Positions 17,492 through 25,197 of a stretch of 64,000 nucleotides of DNA are shown here, one piece after another. Every line of letters starts with the position of its first letter. Position 1 is the first letter of the stretch. The stretch is from Deltaproteobacteria bacterium (GTDB lineage: Bacteria > Desulfobacterota > Desulfobacteria > Desulfobacterales > Desulfosarcinaceae). Position numbers and translations under genes: made by a program. The notes beneath the pieces are model-generated. The model ran no database searches. It was not told where the DNA came from and saw only the letters and a program-made list of their open reading frames with translations. Location: positions 1 to 64,000 of the forward strand of contig JAHLLR010000021.1 of the NCBI GenBank assembly GCA_020444075.1, in the 5' to 3' direction.

Positions 17492-18121
17492 TTATCCGTT
17501 TTCAGCAAGCCGTTTATTTTGTTCGGCCAGCTTGTCGTTGAGCTGCTGGATCAGTTGGGCCGGCTTATCCTTGCTCAGGATACTGGCAAACTGAGTGCGG
17601 TAATTCTTGACCAGGCTGACGCCTTCGACAATGATATCGTAGACCTTCCACTGGCCATCACCGCCCTTGAGCATTCGGTAGTTTACCGGAATCGTTAATG
17701 TTTCTCGGACGATCTGGGTTTTGACTTCGACGTAGATGTCCGAGTAGAAATCCTGCCCGAGGTAAACGATCTGCTCGTTGTGGTACTCCCCTTGAATTTT
17801 GTCGATGTAGGTGTTGCCGAGAAACTGGGCAAACACATCGGTGAATGCGGCCTTTTCAGCATCGTTAAAATCGTTCCAGTTACGCGCCACGGCCCTTTTG
17901 GCAATCTCATCGAAGTCGAACATCGGTTTGACAATCTTCCAGATTTCGTCCCTCTGGGCCGATTTGGTGCCTGCCACCTTGTATTGGGGATCGTTGAGAA
18001 TGGCGATAACGGTATCGATGGGGACCTTGATGACCGCCAGGGGTTCCATAGATACCGCTGCCGCCGGGAACACCATCACCAGAAAAACAGCCATTGCAGC
18101 GGCAATACTTTTGGGGATCAT
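17492..18121 (-). CDS. mlaC: MlaC-family periplasmic phospholipid carrier
   Basis: A 209-residue MlaC (Tol-Tol-Ttg2) family protein that shuttles phospholipid across the periplasm between MlaA and the MlaFED complex. The ATG at 18121 was chosen because GGAGGATGAT lies directly before it and a signal peptide follows (MIPKSIAAAMAVFLVMVFPAAA); the frame is open 48 codons further but without these signs. Family features include KVPIDTVIAILNDPQYK, IVKPMFDFDEIAKRAVARNW and YRMLKGGDGQWKVYDIIVEGVSLVKNYRTQF. It lies between mlaD and mlaA in the same direction, consistent with one operon. Confidence 0.93.
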   Translation of the reverse strand: MIPKSIAAAMAVFLVMVFPAAAVSMEPLAVIKVPIDTVIAILNDPQYKVAGTKSAQRDEIWKIVKPMFDFDEIAKRAVARNWNDFNDAEKAAFTDVFAQFLGNTYIDKIQGEYHNEQIVYLGQDFYSDIYVEVKTQIVRETLTIPVNYRMLKGGDGQWKVYDIIVEGVSLVKNYRTQFASILSKDKPAQLIQQLNDKLAEQNKRLAENG

Positions 18122-18218
18122 ATCATCCTCCGTTATTATCTTATTGCATTTTGCCTTCACATCCAAGCGCCGTCGATGCGTTCCGGCCTGCAGGGCCCAT
18201 CTTGCCAGCACGGCTGAA

Positions 18219-18671
18219 TTACTTTTTCGCATCTCCGAATACGTATTTGCTGACCAGTTCCTCAATATCCAAGGCCGACTCGGTGTCGATGATCATGTCT
18301 CCGGACTTGAGTATTCTGTCCGAACCGCCCGGCGTCAACCGGATGTATTTATCGCCGATCAGCCCGGAGGTCTTGACCGAGGCGATGACGTCGTCGGTGA
18401 GTATCACCCCTTTTTTGATTTTCAGGCTGACAATGGCCACCTGCCGCTGATTGTCAAGGTGGATATCGGCCACCTGGCCGATTTCGACACCCGCCATGTC
18501 CACAAGGGCGCCGGCCTTCAGCCCCGAAACCGAATTGAATCGCGCATTAAGCATGTAATAATCGTCGCCGAACCACTCCATTTTTCCCAGCTTTATCGTC
18601 AGGTAAGCCACGCTGATCAGGCCGATGAGAACGAACACGCCCACCGCGGTTTCGACAGATGTTTTTTTCAT
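18219..18671 (-). CDS. mlaD: MlaD-family MCE-domain protein
   Basis: A 150-residue single-domain MCE protein that would form the periplasmic hexameric ring on the MlaFE transporter. It has an N-terminal membrane anchor (GVFVLIGLISVAYLTIKLG, about 11-29), then the MCE fold with FNSVSGLKAGALVDMAGVEIG (residues about 45-65), and the conserved VKTSGLIGDKYIRLTPGG near 104-121. Length is typical for proteobacterial MlaD. It lies between mlaF and mlaC on the same strand. Confidence 0.94.
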   Translation of the reverse strand: MKKTSVETAVGVFVLIGLISVAYLTIKLGKMEWFGDDYYMLNARFNSVSGLKAGALVDMAGVEIGQVADIHLDNQRQVAIVSLKIKKGVILTDDVIASVKTSGLIGDKYIRLTPGGSDRILKSGDMIIDTESALDIEELVSKYVFGDAKK

Positions 18672-18714
18672 ATTACCTCCGCAGCCGCAAAAGAAACCAA
18701 TGCGGGTATCATCG

Positions 18715-19485
18715 TTAGCGCTCGCTTGGCGCAGCTTTGATGGACTCCGGGTTCTGGCCCCGGATAAACTGCCGGATTACCGGTTCGGTACTGTTCTGGA
18801 TCTCCTCACAGCTTCCTTGAAAAACGATCCGGCCCTGATCCAGCATGGCGATACGCTGGGAAATGTAAAATACATCGGGAATTTCATGGCTGACCATGAC
18901 TCCGGTGAAACCGAAGGTCTTCTGGTACTCGGCAATCATGGCGTGGGCCGCGTTCTTGCGGATGGGATCCAACCCCGTGGTGGGCTCGTCAAAAAGAACG
19001 ATCTCCGGGTCGGTCACCAGCGCCCGCGCCATGGCCACCCGTTTTTTCATGCCGCCGGAAAGCTGGGAGGGGTATTTGTCTTCAATCCCGACCAGGTCCA
19101 GCTGAGCCAGCTTATCCCGCACACGGCTTTCAATTTCACGGAACGGAATCCGGCCCTTCTCTTTCAGCGGCAGGGCCACATTTTCATAAACCGACATGGA
19201 ATCGAACAGGGCCGTTCCCTGAAACATATAACTGAACTTCATCTTCACCGCCTTGCGTTCGGCGGCGGTCATGGTGCTGATCGCCTTTCCCTGGAACAGG
19301 ATCTCTCCGGCGTCGGGCTCAAGGAGCCCGATGATGTGCTTGAGCAGGACACTCTTGCCGATGCCGCTCTTACCGATAATGGCCGTAACCTGCCCTTGGT
19401 AGATGGACAGATCCACCCCCTTAAGCACGGCATTGTCGCCGAAGTGCTTGAACACCTGATTAAATTCGATCAACGGCACAGTCAT
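18715..19485 (-). CDS. mlaF: MlaF phospholipid ABC transporter ATPase
   Basis: A 256-residue ABC ATPase for the Mla system. Walker A is GKSGIGKSVLL (about 38-48), the Q-loop is in FSYMFQGTALFDSMSVYENVALP, the signature is LSGGMKKRVAMARAL, Walker B is EIVLFDEPTTGLDP and the H-loop is VMVSHEIPD. The GTALFDSMSVYENV sequence is typical of MlaF/Ttg2A rather than other ABC families. All catalytic motifs are intact. It lies seven bases after mlaE, so the two are likely translated together. Confidence 0.95.
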   Translation of the reverse strand: MTVPLIEFNQVFKHFGDNAVLKGVDLSIYQGQVTAIIGKSGIGKSVLLKHIIGLLEPDAGEILFQGKAISTMTAAERKAVKMKFSYMFQGTALFDSMSVYENVALPLKEKGRIPFREIESRVRDKLAQLDLVGIEDKYPSQLSGGMKKRVAMARALVTDPEIVLFDEPTTGLDPIRKNAAHAMIAEYQKTFGFTGVMVSHEIPDVFYISQRIAMLDQGRIVFQGSCEEIQNSTEPVIRQFIRGQNPESIKAAPSER

Positions 19486-19492
19486 CGTGGTC

Positions 19493-20296
19493 TCACAGCA
19501 AAAACGAGGTCAACACATAGTCGGCCACCAGAATCATCACGCAGGATAAGACCACGGCCGATGTGGTGGACAGGCTCACGCCCTTGGCGCCGAAACCTTC
19601 CTTGCGCAGGTGGGTCGTGTATCCTTGAAAACAGCAGATCGTGGCCACGATGGCGGCAAAGCAGAAGGATTTGGCAAACCCGCCGTTGATGTCTTCCATC
19701 AGCACACTGGACTCCACCCGGCTGAAATAGAGCCCGGAATTGATGCCCAGCAACAGGGAACCGGTCACGTAGCCCCCGATAATCCCCACCACATCGAAAA
19801 TAGCCGTGAGGAAGGGAAAGCTGATCAGCGCTGCCCCCAGCCGGGGACTGAACAGAAATCGTACGGGGTTGATGTCCATGGTCTCCAAGGCATCGATCTG
19901 TTCGGAAATACGCATGATGCCGATTTCCGCGGCCATGGCCGAACCGGCCCGGGCCACGACCATGATGGCGGCTAACACCGGTCCCATTTCCCGAATCAGG
20001 CTCAAGGCCACCGCCGCTCCCAGCAGCCCTTCGGAACCGAACTTCACCAGAGTATAATAACCTTGCAGGCCTAGTACCATCCCCGTAAATGCGCCGGTGA
20101 GACAGATCACGAACACCGATTTCATACCGATAAAATAAACCTGGTCGATAATCTTGTCCGCCTGGAGAGGAAGCGAAAAAAGATGGATGGCGCCGCGGAA
20201 AAAAAAGATGGCCACCCGGCCCAATTCCTGGACCGGCGAAATGGCCATACGGCCGAGGCCGGCCAGCATATTGGTTATGGTAATAGATTGGGCCAT
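19493..20296 (-). CDS. mlaE: MlaE phospholipid ABC transporter permease
   Basis: A 267-residue MlaE permease, the membrane subunit of the MlaFEDB-type lipid transporter. Several hydrophobic segments are present (for example VFVICLTGAFTGMVLGLQGY and MVVARAGSAMAAEIG), and the family-typical REMGPVLAAIMVVARAGSA and AEIGIMRISEQIDALETM motif is intact, as is DINGGFAKSFCFA near the C-terminus. It is the first gene of the operon mlaE-F-D-C-A. No mlaB (STAS) gene is present in this operon, which is common outside Gammaproteobacteria. Confidence 0.95.
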   Translation of the reverse strand: MAQSITITNMLAGLGRMAISPVQELGRVAIFFFRGAIHLFSLPLQADKIIDQVYFIGMKSVFVICLTGAFTGMVLGLQGYYTLVKFGSEGLLGAAVALSLIREMGPVLAAIMVVARAGSAMAAEIGIMRISEQIDALETMDINPVRFLFSPRLGAALISFPFLTAIFDVVGIIGGYVTGSLLLGINSGLYFSRVESSVLMEDINGGFAKSFCFAAIVATICCFQGYTTHLRKEGFGAKGVSLSTTSAVVLSCVMILVADYVLTSFLL

Positions 20297-20851
20297 CGAA
20301 TCAGTACCGCTTTTGGTTCGTCAATAGAGGTGGTATTGGATCGCGTTGGGACTATGAATACCTGCACAAGTTAATGAAAATAACTGAAATCGCCGGTAAT
20401 GTAAAGAAAAGAAGGCAATCGCCCACAGAACGGTTTTTAACCTGTTCCTATGACCCGCTTGCCGATTTCTGTGCCGCGGACCATGACTGCCGCTTACTTT
20501 GATCCATCTGCCCCGGCGCCCGGGTTTTTCAATCTTAAAAAGTCGATCCGGACGGCAATTCCTAAAAATGGCCCATGGGTCCGGTTCGGTCCGAACAAAG
20601 GACCCTTTCCCGGTGTCAGGTAATCGGCAAAAGCACACCCCCTTCAGAGCCGTTTGCGCAGGGGACCGCCAGCCCGCTATGGATATGGACCCGACAGCGG
20701 AAACGCACCGACGGCGCTTCGAAAATTTTTCGATTATGAGCTTTGGGTCGAATTTCTTGACTTCACGGGGACCTTTGCCTACAGTGCTTACCGATTGCCT
20801 TTAACCGCCAGCCCGCCCTACAATTTCCCACTCCATGAAAGGAGACACCCC
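20297..20851. other. Divergent intergenic gap between mlaE and DUF6125 gene
   Basis: About 555 bases separating two divergent transcripts. It should contain both promoters. A hairpin-like segment (GGGTCC...GGACCC with an inner GTTCGG/CCGAAC, 20577-20605) is visible but has no convincing T-run. I see no supported gene. Confidence 0.5.
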
Positions 20852-21595
20852 GTGGCCGATACCGTCAGAGCCATTGAAGATCTGAACCAGGAACAGACCG
20901 CCCGCCTGGTCATGGATGTCATGCATCGGACCCTCATCCATTATGCACTCTGGTTCACGGAGATCCGCCACCAGATGGGCATGGCAAAGGCGCTGGAAGC
21001 CCTGTCCGTTGCCTCGGAAAAGAGCATCGGCATTCAACTCAACCGGCTGTCCAAGCTGTTGGGTTTCGATATGCTCGACGGCATCCCCAAACCACTGCTG
21101 GACTTGCCTAAAAAAGACCTGCTGGCGCTGCTGGACGGCGCCGCATTCAACTGGCTGGCCAACGACGGCGTGTGGTTCCAGTCCGTGGAATTCACCAGCG
21201 GCATGAACGACGCCAAGCGCTGCAACGACTCTTGCTGGGCCCACTTTTCCCCCTTTGAGGCCTGGGCCGTCAAACGGTTCCTGGGGCTCGGCGACCAATC
21301 CGGCCTGGATGGGTTGAAAAAAGCCCTGAGTTTTCGGGTCTACGCCCGGATCAACGTGCAGTCCTTTACCGACGATGGACCCGATGCCTTCATTTTCCAC
21401 ATGAATGAATGCCGCGTCCAGGTCGCCCGCAAAAGCAAAGACCTGCCCGACTACCCCTGCAAATCTGCCGGCCTGGTGGAGTACACCTATTTTGCCCGTG
21501 CCATCGACCCGCGCATTCAAACCGAATGCATCGGCTGCCCCCCGGACGACCACCCGGTAGATTGGTATTGCGCCTGGCGCTTTTCACTGAAATAA
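20852..21595 (+). CDS. DUF6125 family protein
   Basis: A 247-residue protein that I assign to DUF6125 from its overall pattern: an N-terminal HYALWFTEIRHQMGMAKALE helix, the central WLANDGVWFQSVE and DAKRCNDSCWAHFSPFEA, and a Cys-rich end CRVQ...YPCKS...ECIGCPPDDHP...WYCAW. The conserved cysteines suggest metal or cofactor binding. The start is GTG at 20852, behind GAAAGGAGA; the frame stays open 66 codons upstream without support. Its function is unknown; I associate the family with sulfate reducers and other anaerobes. It is followed by a GntR-family regulator on the same strand 219 bases on. Confidence 0.78.
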   Translation: MADTVRAIEDLNQEQTARLVMDVMHRTLIHYALWFTEIRHQMGMAKALEALSVASEKSIGIQLNRLSKLLGFDMLDGIPKPLLDLPKKDLLALLDGAAFNWLANDGVWFQSVEFTSGMNDAKRCNDSCWAHFSPFEAWAVKRFLGLGDQSGLDGLKKALSFRVYARINVQSFTDDGPDAFIFHMNECRVQVARKSKDLPDYPCKSAGLVEYTYFARAIDPRIQTECIGCPPDDHPVDWYCAWRFSLK

Positions 21596-21814
21596 AACAA
21601 GCAATTGGGATATTAAGGGAAATTGGGACGCCGATTGCCAGATTCGCGGCACGACCAGGTAATTGGAACAAACCGGTTTATAAAGAGCCCCATATTGACA
21701 TCATGGCCGCTTTTATTTAATCAAATAAATGATCAAATTCTTAGGGTCTGATCACCCAACACCGTGCGCGACAAGATATGCGGTGCTTTCCCTTTTTCTG
21801 CCCAGGAACATCAA

Positions 21815-22504
21815 ATGGCCCCCTCAAAAACAAAACCGGATGCCGGCCACACCCGCAAGGCCTACCAAGGCATCCGGCAGATGCTGTTTCACAACGAGAT
21901 CGTACCGGGGCAGAAAATCGCCTATCGGGATCTGGCCGAACGGCTGGGCATGAGCCAGACCCCGGTGATACAGGCCCTGAAGTGGCTTGAATTTCAAGGC
22001 TTGGTCCGTCACGAACGCCATCGCGGATATTACACCGAGCCGGTCAGCATCCAGGAAGTGGAGGAGATCTACGATTTTCGGGAACAGATCGAACTGGCCC
22101 TGCTGCCTCGAACCCTGGCCCGAATGGACAACGTGGCAATCAGAAAACTGGAGGATGCATTAAATGCCCACCTGAAAGCCTCGAGGGAGATTTACCTGTA
22201 TGGCCGGTTGCTCAAGGATATGGAGTTTCACCTGACGCTGGCGGGCCTGTCCGGCAACCGGGTTCAGCACCAGGCCCTGCGCCTGCTGTTCGACCTGCTT
22301 TATCTCAAATACGGGGGGAACATCCTTTTTTCCACCTCTATGGACCAAGCGGACACCGCCCACAAGGAGTTGTTCAGCCACATTCGCAACAACCACCTGG
22401 CGGGGGCCAAAACCGTGCTTTCGCAGCACATCAAGAGTGTCAAGGAACACGTGCTCAGCGGGCTGGAACGCCTGATGAAGGAAAAAGACAAGTCCGGCTT
22501 CTGA
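21815..22504 (+). CDS. GntR-family (FCD-domain) transcriptional regulator
   Basis: A 229-residue regulator of the FadR subfamily. The N-terminal winged helix-turn-helix covers about residues 12-75 (GIRQMLFHNEIVPGQKIAYRDLAERLGMSQTPVIQALKWLEFQGLV), and the rest is an FCD ligand domain with EEIYDFREQIE, MEFHLTLAGLSGN and HKELFSHIRNNHLAGAKTVLSQHI; the metal-binding His residues of FCD domains appear to be retained. The ATG at 21815 was chosen because AGGAACATCAA precedes it. The effector is not predictable. It could regulate the preceding DUF6125 gene or genes outside the window. Confidence 0.9.
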   Translation: MAPSKTKPDAGHTRKAYQGIRQMLFHNEIVPGQKIAYRDLAERLGMSQTPVIQALKWLEFQGLVRHERHRGYYTEPVSIQEVEEIYDFREQIELALLPRTLARMDNVAIRKLEDALNAHLKASREIYLYGRLLKDMEFHLTLAGLSGNRVQHQALRLLFDLLYLKYGGNILFSTSMDQADTAHKELFSHIRNNHLAGAKTVLSQHIKSVKEHVLSGLERLMKEKDKSGF

Positions 22505-22572
22505 ACCGCGATAGCGAGTGCATTTCCCGCCGCTTGCGGCAGGATTAGCGAGTGAACGGGGAATCGATGTTC

Positions 22573-22617
22573 ATCCTTACGGTGAACCCTCCCCGCGGCA
22601 AACCGCGGGGAGGGTTC
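22573..22617 (-). repeat. REP-like hairpin element, copy 2
   Basis: The second 45-base copy of the element at 13341-13385: tail ATCCTTACGGT followed by the stem GAACCCTCCCCGCGG / CCGCGGGGAGGGTTC. It lies between the convergent gntR-type gene and uvsE, so it could also act as a shared terminator-like structure, although T-runs are missing on both sides. Confidence 0.7.
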
Positions 22618-22619
22618 CA

Positions 22620-23516
22620 TCATCTGCTTTCCAAATCCGCTTTTAACTTCAGCACCGCCCGTTCTTTGGCTTTGGCCTCCACATCCACGGTAATGTCAAG
22701 ATCCCGCCAGCATTCAGGAAAATCAGTCGGATCGATGAAGTCATGATGGGGCCGGCAGGGTCCCTTGCCCCAACCGTTCAGCGGACTGGAGAGGTGGAAA
22801 AGAGGCTCACGATTCCAGGTGGACAGTGCTGCTTTCGTAATATCTTCCACGCTTTTTCCGTCAGGCAGGCAGCGGTGGTGGTGGACATCGTAGACCAGTG
22901 GCGTGCCGGTATCCGTGCTCACGGGCAACAGATCCGCCGGCGTGTACACCCGGTCATCGTTTTCCAGGGCCAGCCGGCGTTTTACGTCGGAGGAAAGACC
23001 GTTGATAACCGCTGTAAGCCGTTTCAGCGCCGCCACCTTTTCACCATAGGCGCCGCCGCCGTGGATGGTGATGACGTCGGCACCCACCCATCGGGCCACC
23101 TGAGCGTGGTATTCCAGATCTATCAGCGAACGTTTGACCACACCGGCATCCGGTGAGGAAAGCACCAGAAACTGATCCGGGTGAAAGGAGGTCCGGATGC
23201 CGTTTTGCCGACCGAACTCCCCGCATTGTTTGAAACGCTCAATAATCCGGTATCCATCGGGCAATTGATGAAGGTCGTATCCGACCTCCGGATGGGTTTT
23301 AACCGGCAGGATCTGGCTGTTGATCCGGAAGGCGCCAATGCCGTTGTCCGCGCAGAATGCCAAAGCACGGTAGAGTGCATCGGCGTTGTCTATGCAGATG
23401 GAAGCCAGGTGGGCCGGCCGGGCCGCCTCGGACAACGACCGCAGATACCTGGCCGTGGTGCGTCGGAACCTGATCGGAACCTCTCGAAAGATGCAGCAAA
23501 GACCCAGTCGGATCAT
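22620..23516 (-). CDS. uvsE: UV DNA damage endonuclease UvsE
   Basis: A 298-residue UVDE-family endonuclease, which nicks DNA 5' to UV photoproducts in an alternative excision pathway. Family signatures are LGLCCIFREVPIRFR at the start, NGIGAFRINSQILP, IRTSFHPDQFLVLSSPD, DVITIHGGGAYGEK, RLALENDDRVYTP and LVYDVHHHRCLPDG; these supply the metal-binding His, Glu and Asp residues of its TIM barrel. Length is normal and all motifs are intact. It stands alone, convergent with the GntR-type gene and divergent from a short SpoIIM-like gene. Confidence 0.94.
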   Translation of the reverse strand: MIRLGLCCIFREVPIRFRRTTARYLRSLSEAARPAHLASICIDNADALYRALAFCADNGIGAFRINSQILPVKTHPEVGYDLHQLPDGYRIIERFKQCGEFGRQNGIRTSFHPDQFLVLSSPDAGVVKRSLIDLEYHAQVARWVGADVITIHGGGAYGEKVAALKRLTAVINGLSSDVKRRLALENDDRVYTPADLLPVSTDTGTPLVYDVHHHRCLPDGKSVEDITKAALSTWNREPLFHLSSPLNGWGKGPCRPHHDFIDPTDFPECWRDLDITVDVEAKAKERAVLKLKADLESR

Positions 23517-23593
23517 GGAGCCACCTTACCCTTTCGCTGATCTGCCTCAACGGTTGAATGTCTAAAGCTTGAAAATCGTCACTTAAAAAGGAA

Positions 23594-23623
23594 TTGACAG
23601 GTACCTGTAGCATCCCGTTTAAT
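23594..23623 (+). promoter_or_regulatory. Candidate promoter TTGACA-N18-TTTAAT
   Basis: A perfect -35 TTGACA (23594-23599) lies 18 bases before TTTAAT (23618-23623). Transcription would begin about 20 bases ahead of the short SpoIIM-like reading frame. Confidence 0.45.
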
Positions 23624-23647
23624 GCCCTTAAACTCACATAGATCGTC

Positions 23648-23986
23648 ATGTGCCTGTTAACCCTATGGGGCATAGTCCCGATAATCACCGCCATTGGCAA
23701 TGGCCTGCTTCTGGGGTGGATTGTGGTAACCGCCACCGGCCCGTCCTGGATTGAGGCCGCCGCCATGTTGGTGCCCCACGGCATCTTCGAGTGGCCCGCC
23801 ATGATGACCGCCTGGGGTGTCGGCCTGTGGCGCGGCGCGGGGTATCGGTTCAGCGTTGACCCGGGAACCTATTTTCAACGCTGGAAGCAGTCCAACCAGG
23901 TGTTTTTCCTGATCGTTCTCCCCCTGCTGCTGCTGGCCGCCATCGTTGAGGGCCGCGGGCATCTTTCCGGATTTTTCCCGGGATGA
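23648..23986 (+). CDS. Short SpoIIM/DUF95-like membrane protein, possibly N-terminally truncated
   Basis: A 112-residue membrane protein resembling the C-terminal part of the stage II sporulation protein M (DUF95) family: GNGLLLGWIVV, then LVPHGIFEWPAMMTAWGVGLWRGAG, then a final hydrophobic FLIVLPLLLLAAIVEG. Full members are nearer 180-200 residues with another membrane helix first. In the same frame upstream, before a TAG stop at about 23639, the codons read IPFNALKLT, which resembles the missing helix. So this may be a decayed gene or a natural short form. No Shine-Dalgarno sequence is obvious. A good promoter lies just upstream. The exact function is unknown. Confidence 0.6.
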   Translation: MCLLTLWGIVPIITAIGNGLLLGWIVVTATGPSWIEAAAMLVPHGIFEWPAMMTAWGVGLWRGAGYRFSVDPGTYFQRWKQSNQVFFLIVLPLLLLAAIVEGRGHLSGFFPG

Positions 23987-24102
23987 GCAACAGCCGAAAC
24001 AAATATTTCTAATGCCTGCCCTGAAAAGGCCGATGTCTTAGGGTAGCTCGAACGACGGTAGGCGAGAAACCCGACAAAACGGAATAAAAGGATTTCTGAA
24101 CA

Positions 24103-24951
24103 ATGGACAGCCTGACCCACATATTGAAAAAAGTAAACCGGTTGGAACCCATTCCCATGGTCATCCACAAAGTCCTGGATCTCGCCGACGACCCGGAATC
24201 GTCGCTGAAAGACCTGATGGAAGTGGTCGAGCGGGATCCGGCCATCACCGCCAACCTGCTGAGAACGGTCAACTCCGCCCACATGGGGTTGCCGGTCAAA
24301 GTCGATTCCGTAAGGCAGGCCGTCTCCATGCTGGGGTTGCAGCAAGTCGTCGAAATGGTGCTGTCTCAAAACCTGTCCGGCAACCTGAAGCGCTCCCAGA
24401 AGGGATATGGACTGGCCAAGGGAGATCTATGGCGCCAGAGCCTGGCCGTGGCCATGGTCGCCAGGACGCTTGCCCGCCAGCGGGACCTGATGAGCCTTCC
24501 GGCCATTTACACCGCCGCCCTGCTCAAGGATATCGGCAAGGTCATTCTCCACGAGTTTGTGGCCGACCAGCTTTCGGCGATCCAGAAATTGGTGGCCGAA
24601 AAGGACATGAGTTTTGTGGAAGCCGAAAAAGAGGTGTTGGGAATGGACCACACCACCCTGGGGGGTATCATCGCCAAACAATGGCATTTCAGCCCCCATA
24701 TGATTTACATGATCGAAAACCACCACCTGCTCAATCCTGCATCGCGGAACGACCCGGCCACCGCCACGCTTTACCTGGCAGACATGGTAGCCATGATGGT
24801 GGATACGGGCATTGGCGTGGACCGGCTGGCCTACCATGTGTATCAGGATGTTTTCAACGACTTTTTCCCCGACAAACAGCAGCTAAAATCACTGATGATC
24901 ACCTACAAAAACTTTCAGCGGGAAATTCAAGGGTTTTTGGAAGCCGCCTGA
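24103..24951 (+). CDS. HDOD domain protein
   Basis: A 282-residue HDOD-family signalling protein. The opening LEPIPMVIHKVLDLADDPESSLKDLMEVVERDPAITANLLRTVNSA is the characteristic HDOD N-terminal helix bundle, and a later ALLKDIGKVILHEF region takes the place of the HD-domain core, with GMDHTTLGGIIAKQWHF and IENHHL following. There is no GGDEF, EAL or receiver domain attached, so it is a stand-alone HDOD protein. Such proteins generally act in regulatory or motility-related circuits; the partner is not evident here. It stands alone with spacers of more than 100 bases on both sides. Confidence 0.9.
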   Translation: MDSLTHILKKVNRLEPIPMVIHKVLDLADDPESSLKDLMEVVERDPAITANLLRTVNSAHMGLPVKVDSVRQAVSMLGLQQVVEMVLSQNLSGNLKRSQKGYGLAKGDLWRQSLAVAMVARTLARQRDLMSLPAIYTAALLKDIGKVILHEFVADQLSAIQKLVAEKDMSFVEAEKEVLGMDHTTLGGIIAKQWHFSPHMIYMIENHHLLNPASRNDPATATLYLADMVAMMVDTGIGVDRLAYHVYQDVFNDFFPDKQQLKSLMITYKNFQREIQGFLEAA

Positions 24952-24962
24952 TCCCGCTCCCC

Positions 24963-24990
24963 TTGACAAACCAGCATCTAAAATTAATTT
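24963..24990 (+). promoter_or_regulatory. Candidate promoter of the metY riboswitch transcript
   Basis: TTGACA at 24963-24968 is followed after 16 bases by TAATTT (24985-24990). It lies immediately before the S-box leader and fits as its promoter, although the -10 is imperfect. Confidence 0.5.
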
Positions 24991-25000
24991 CTTCTAAAAC

Positions 25001-25110
25001 CATCATGAGGAGTGGCGAGAGGGACCTGGCCCGTTGACCGCCCGGCAACCTGCAAGGACAAGGTGCCAATTCCAGCCCGAACGGGAAACATGCGGCCCCA
25101 TCTGTGGGGC
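25001..25110 (+). ncRNA. S-box (SAM-I) riboswitch
   Basis: The leader of metY carries the S-box core: GAGGGACCTGGCCCGTTGA, then CCCGGCAACC, then AAGGTGCCAATTCCAGC, then the P4-like CCCGAACGGG and the GAAACATG end. The order and spacing match the SAM-I class. A further small hairpin GCCCCATCTGTGGGGC follows. The TGCGGC at 25091-25096 could pair with GCCGC in the terminator stem and so act as an antiterminator when SAM is low. High SAM would favour termination and switch off metY. Confidence 0.88.
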
Positions 25111-25118
25111 AAGGATTC

Positions 25119-25156
25119 AGCCGCCGCCTTCCCCTGAAGGAAGCGGCTTTTTTTTG
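25119..25156 (+). terminator. Intrinsic terminator of the SAM riboswitch expression platform
   Basis: AGCCGC...CCTTCC pairs with GGAAGCGGCT and is followed by eight T residues. It lies between the S-box aptamer and metY, so it is the likely switching element. Confidence 0.85.
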
Positions 25157-25197
25157 CCTGCAAAATAGACCCAGCCAAAATCCAAGGAGAAACGATA

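Noticed and set aside
20577-20605. Hairpin GGGTCC...GGACCC as a terminator
   Set aside because: Stem is imperfect and there is no T-run; no gene ends there.
24000-24102. Possible c-di-GMP riboswitch before the HDOD gene
   Set aside because: GC-rich paired segments are visible, but the conserved GEMM core does not match.
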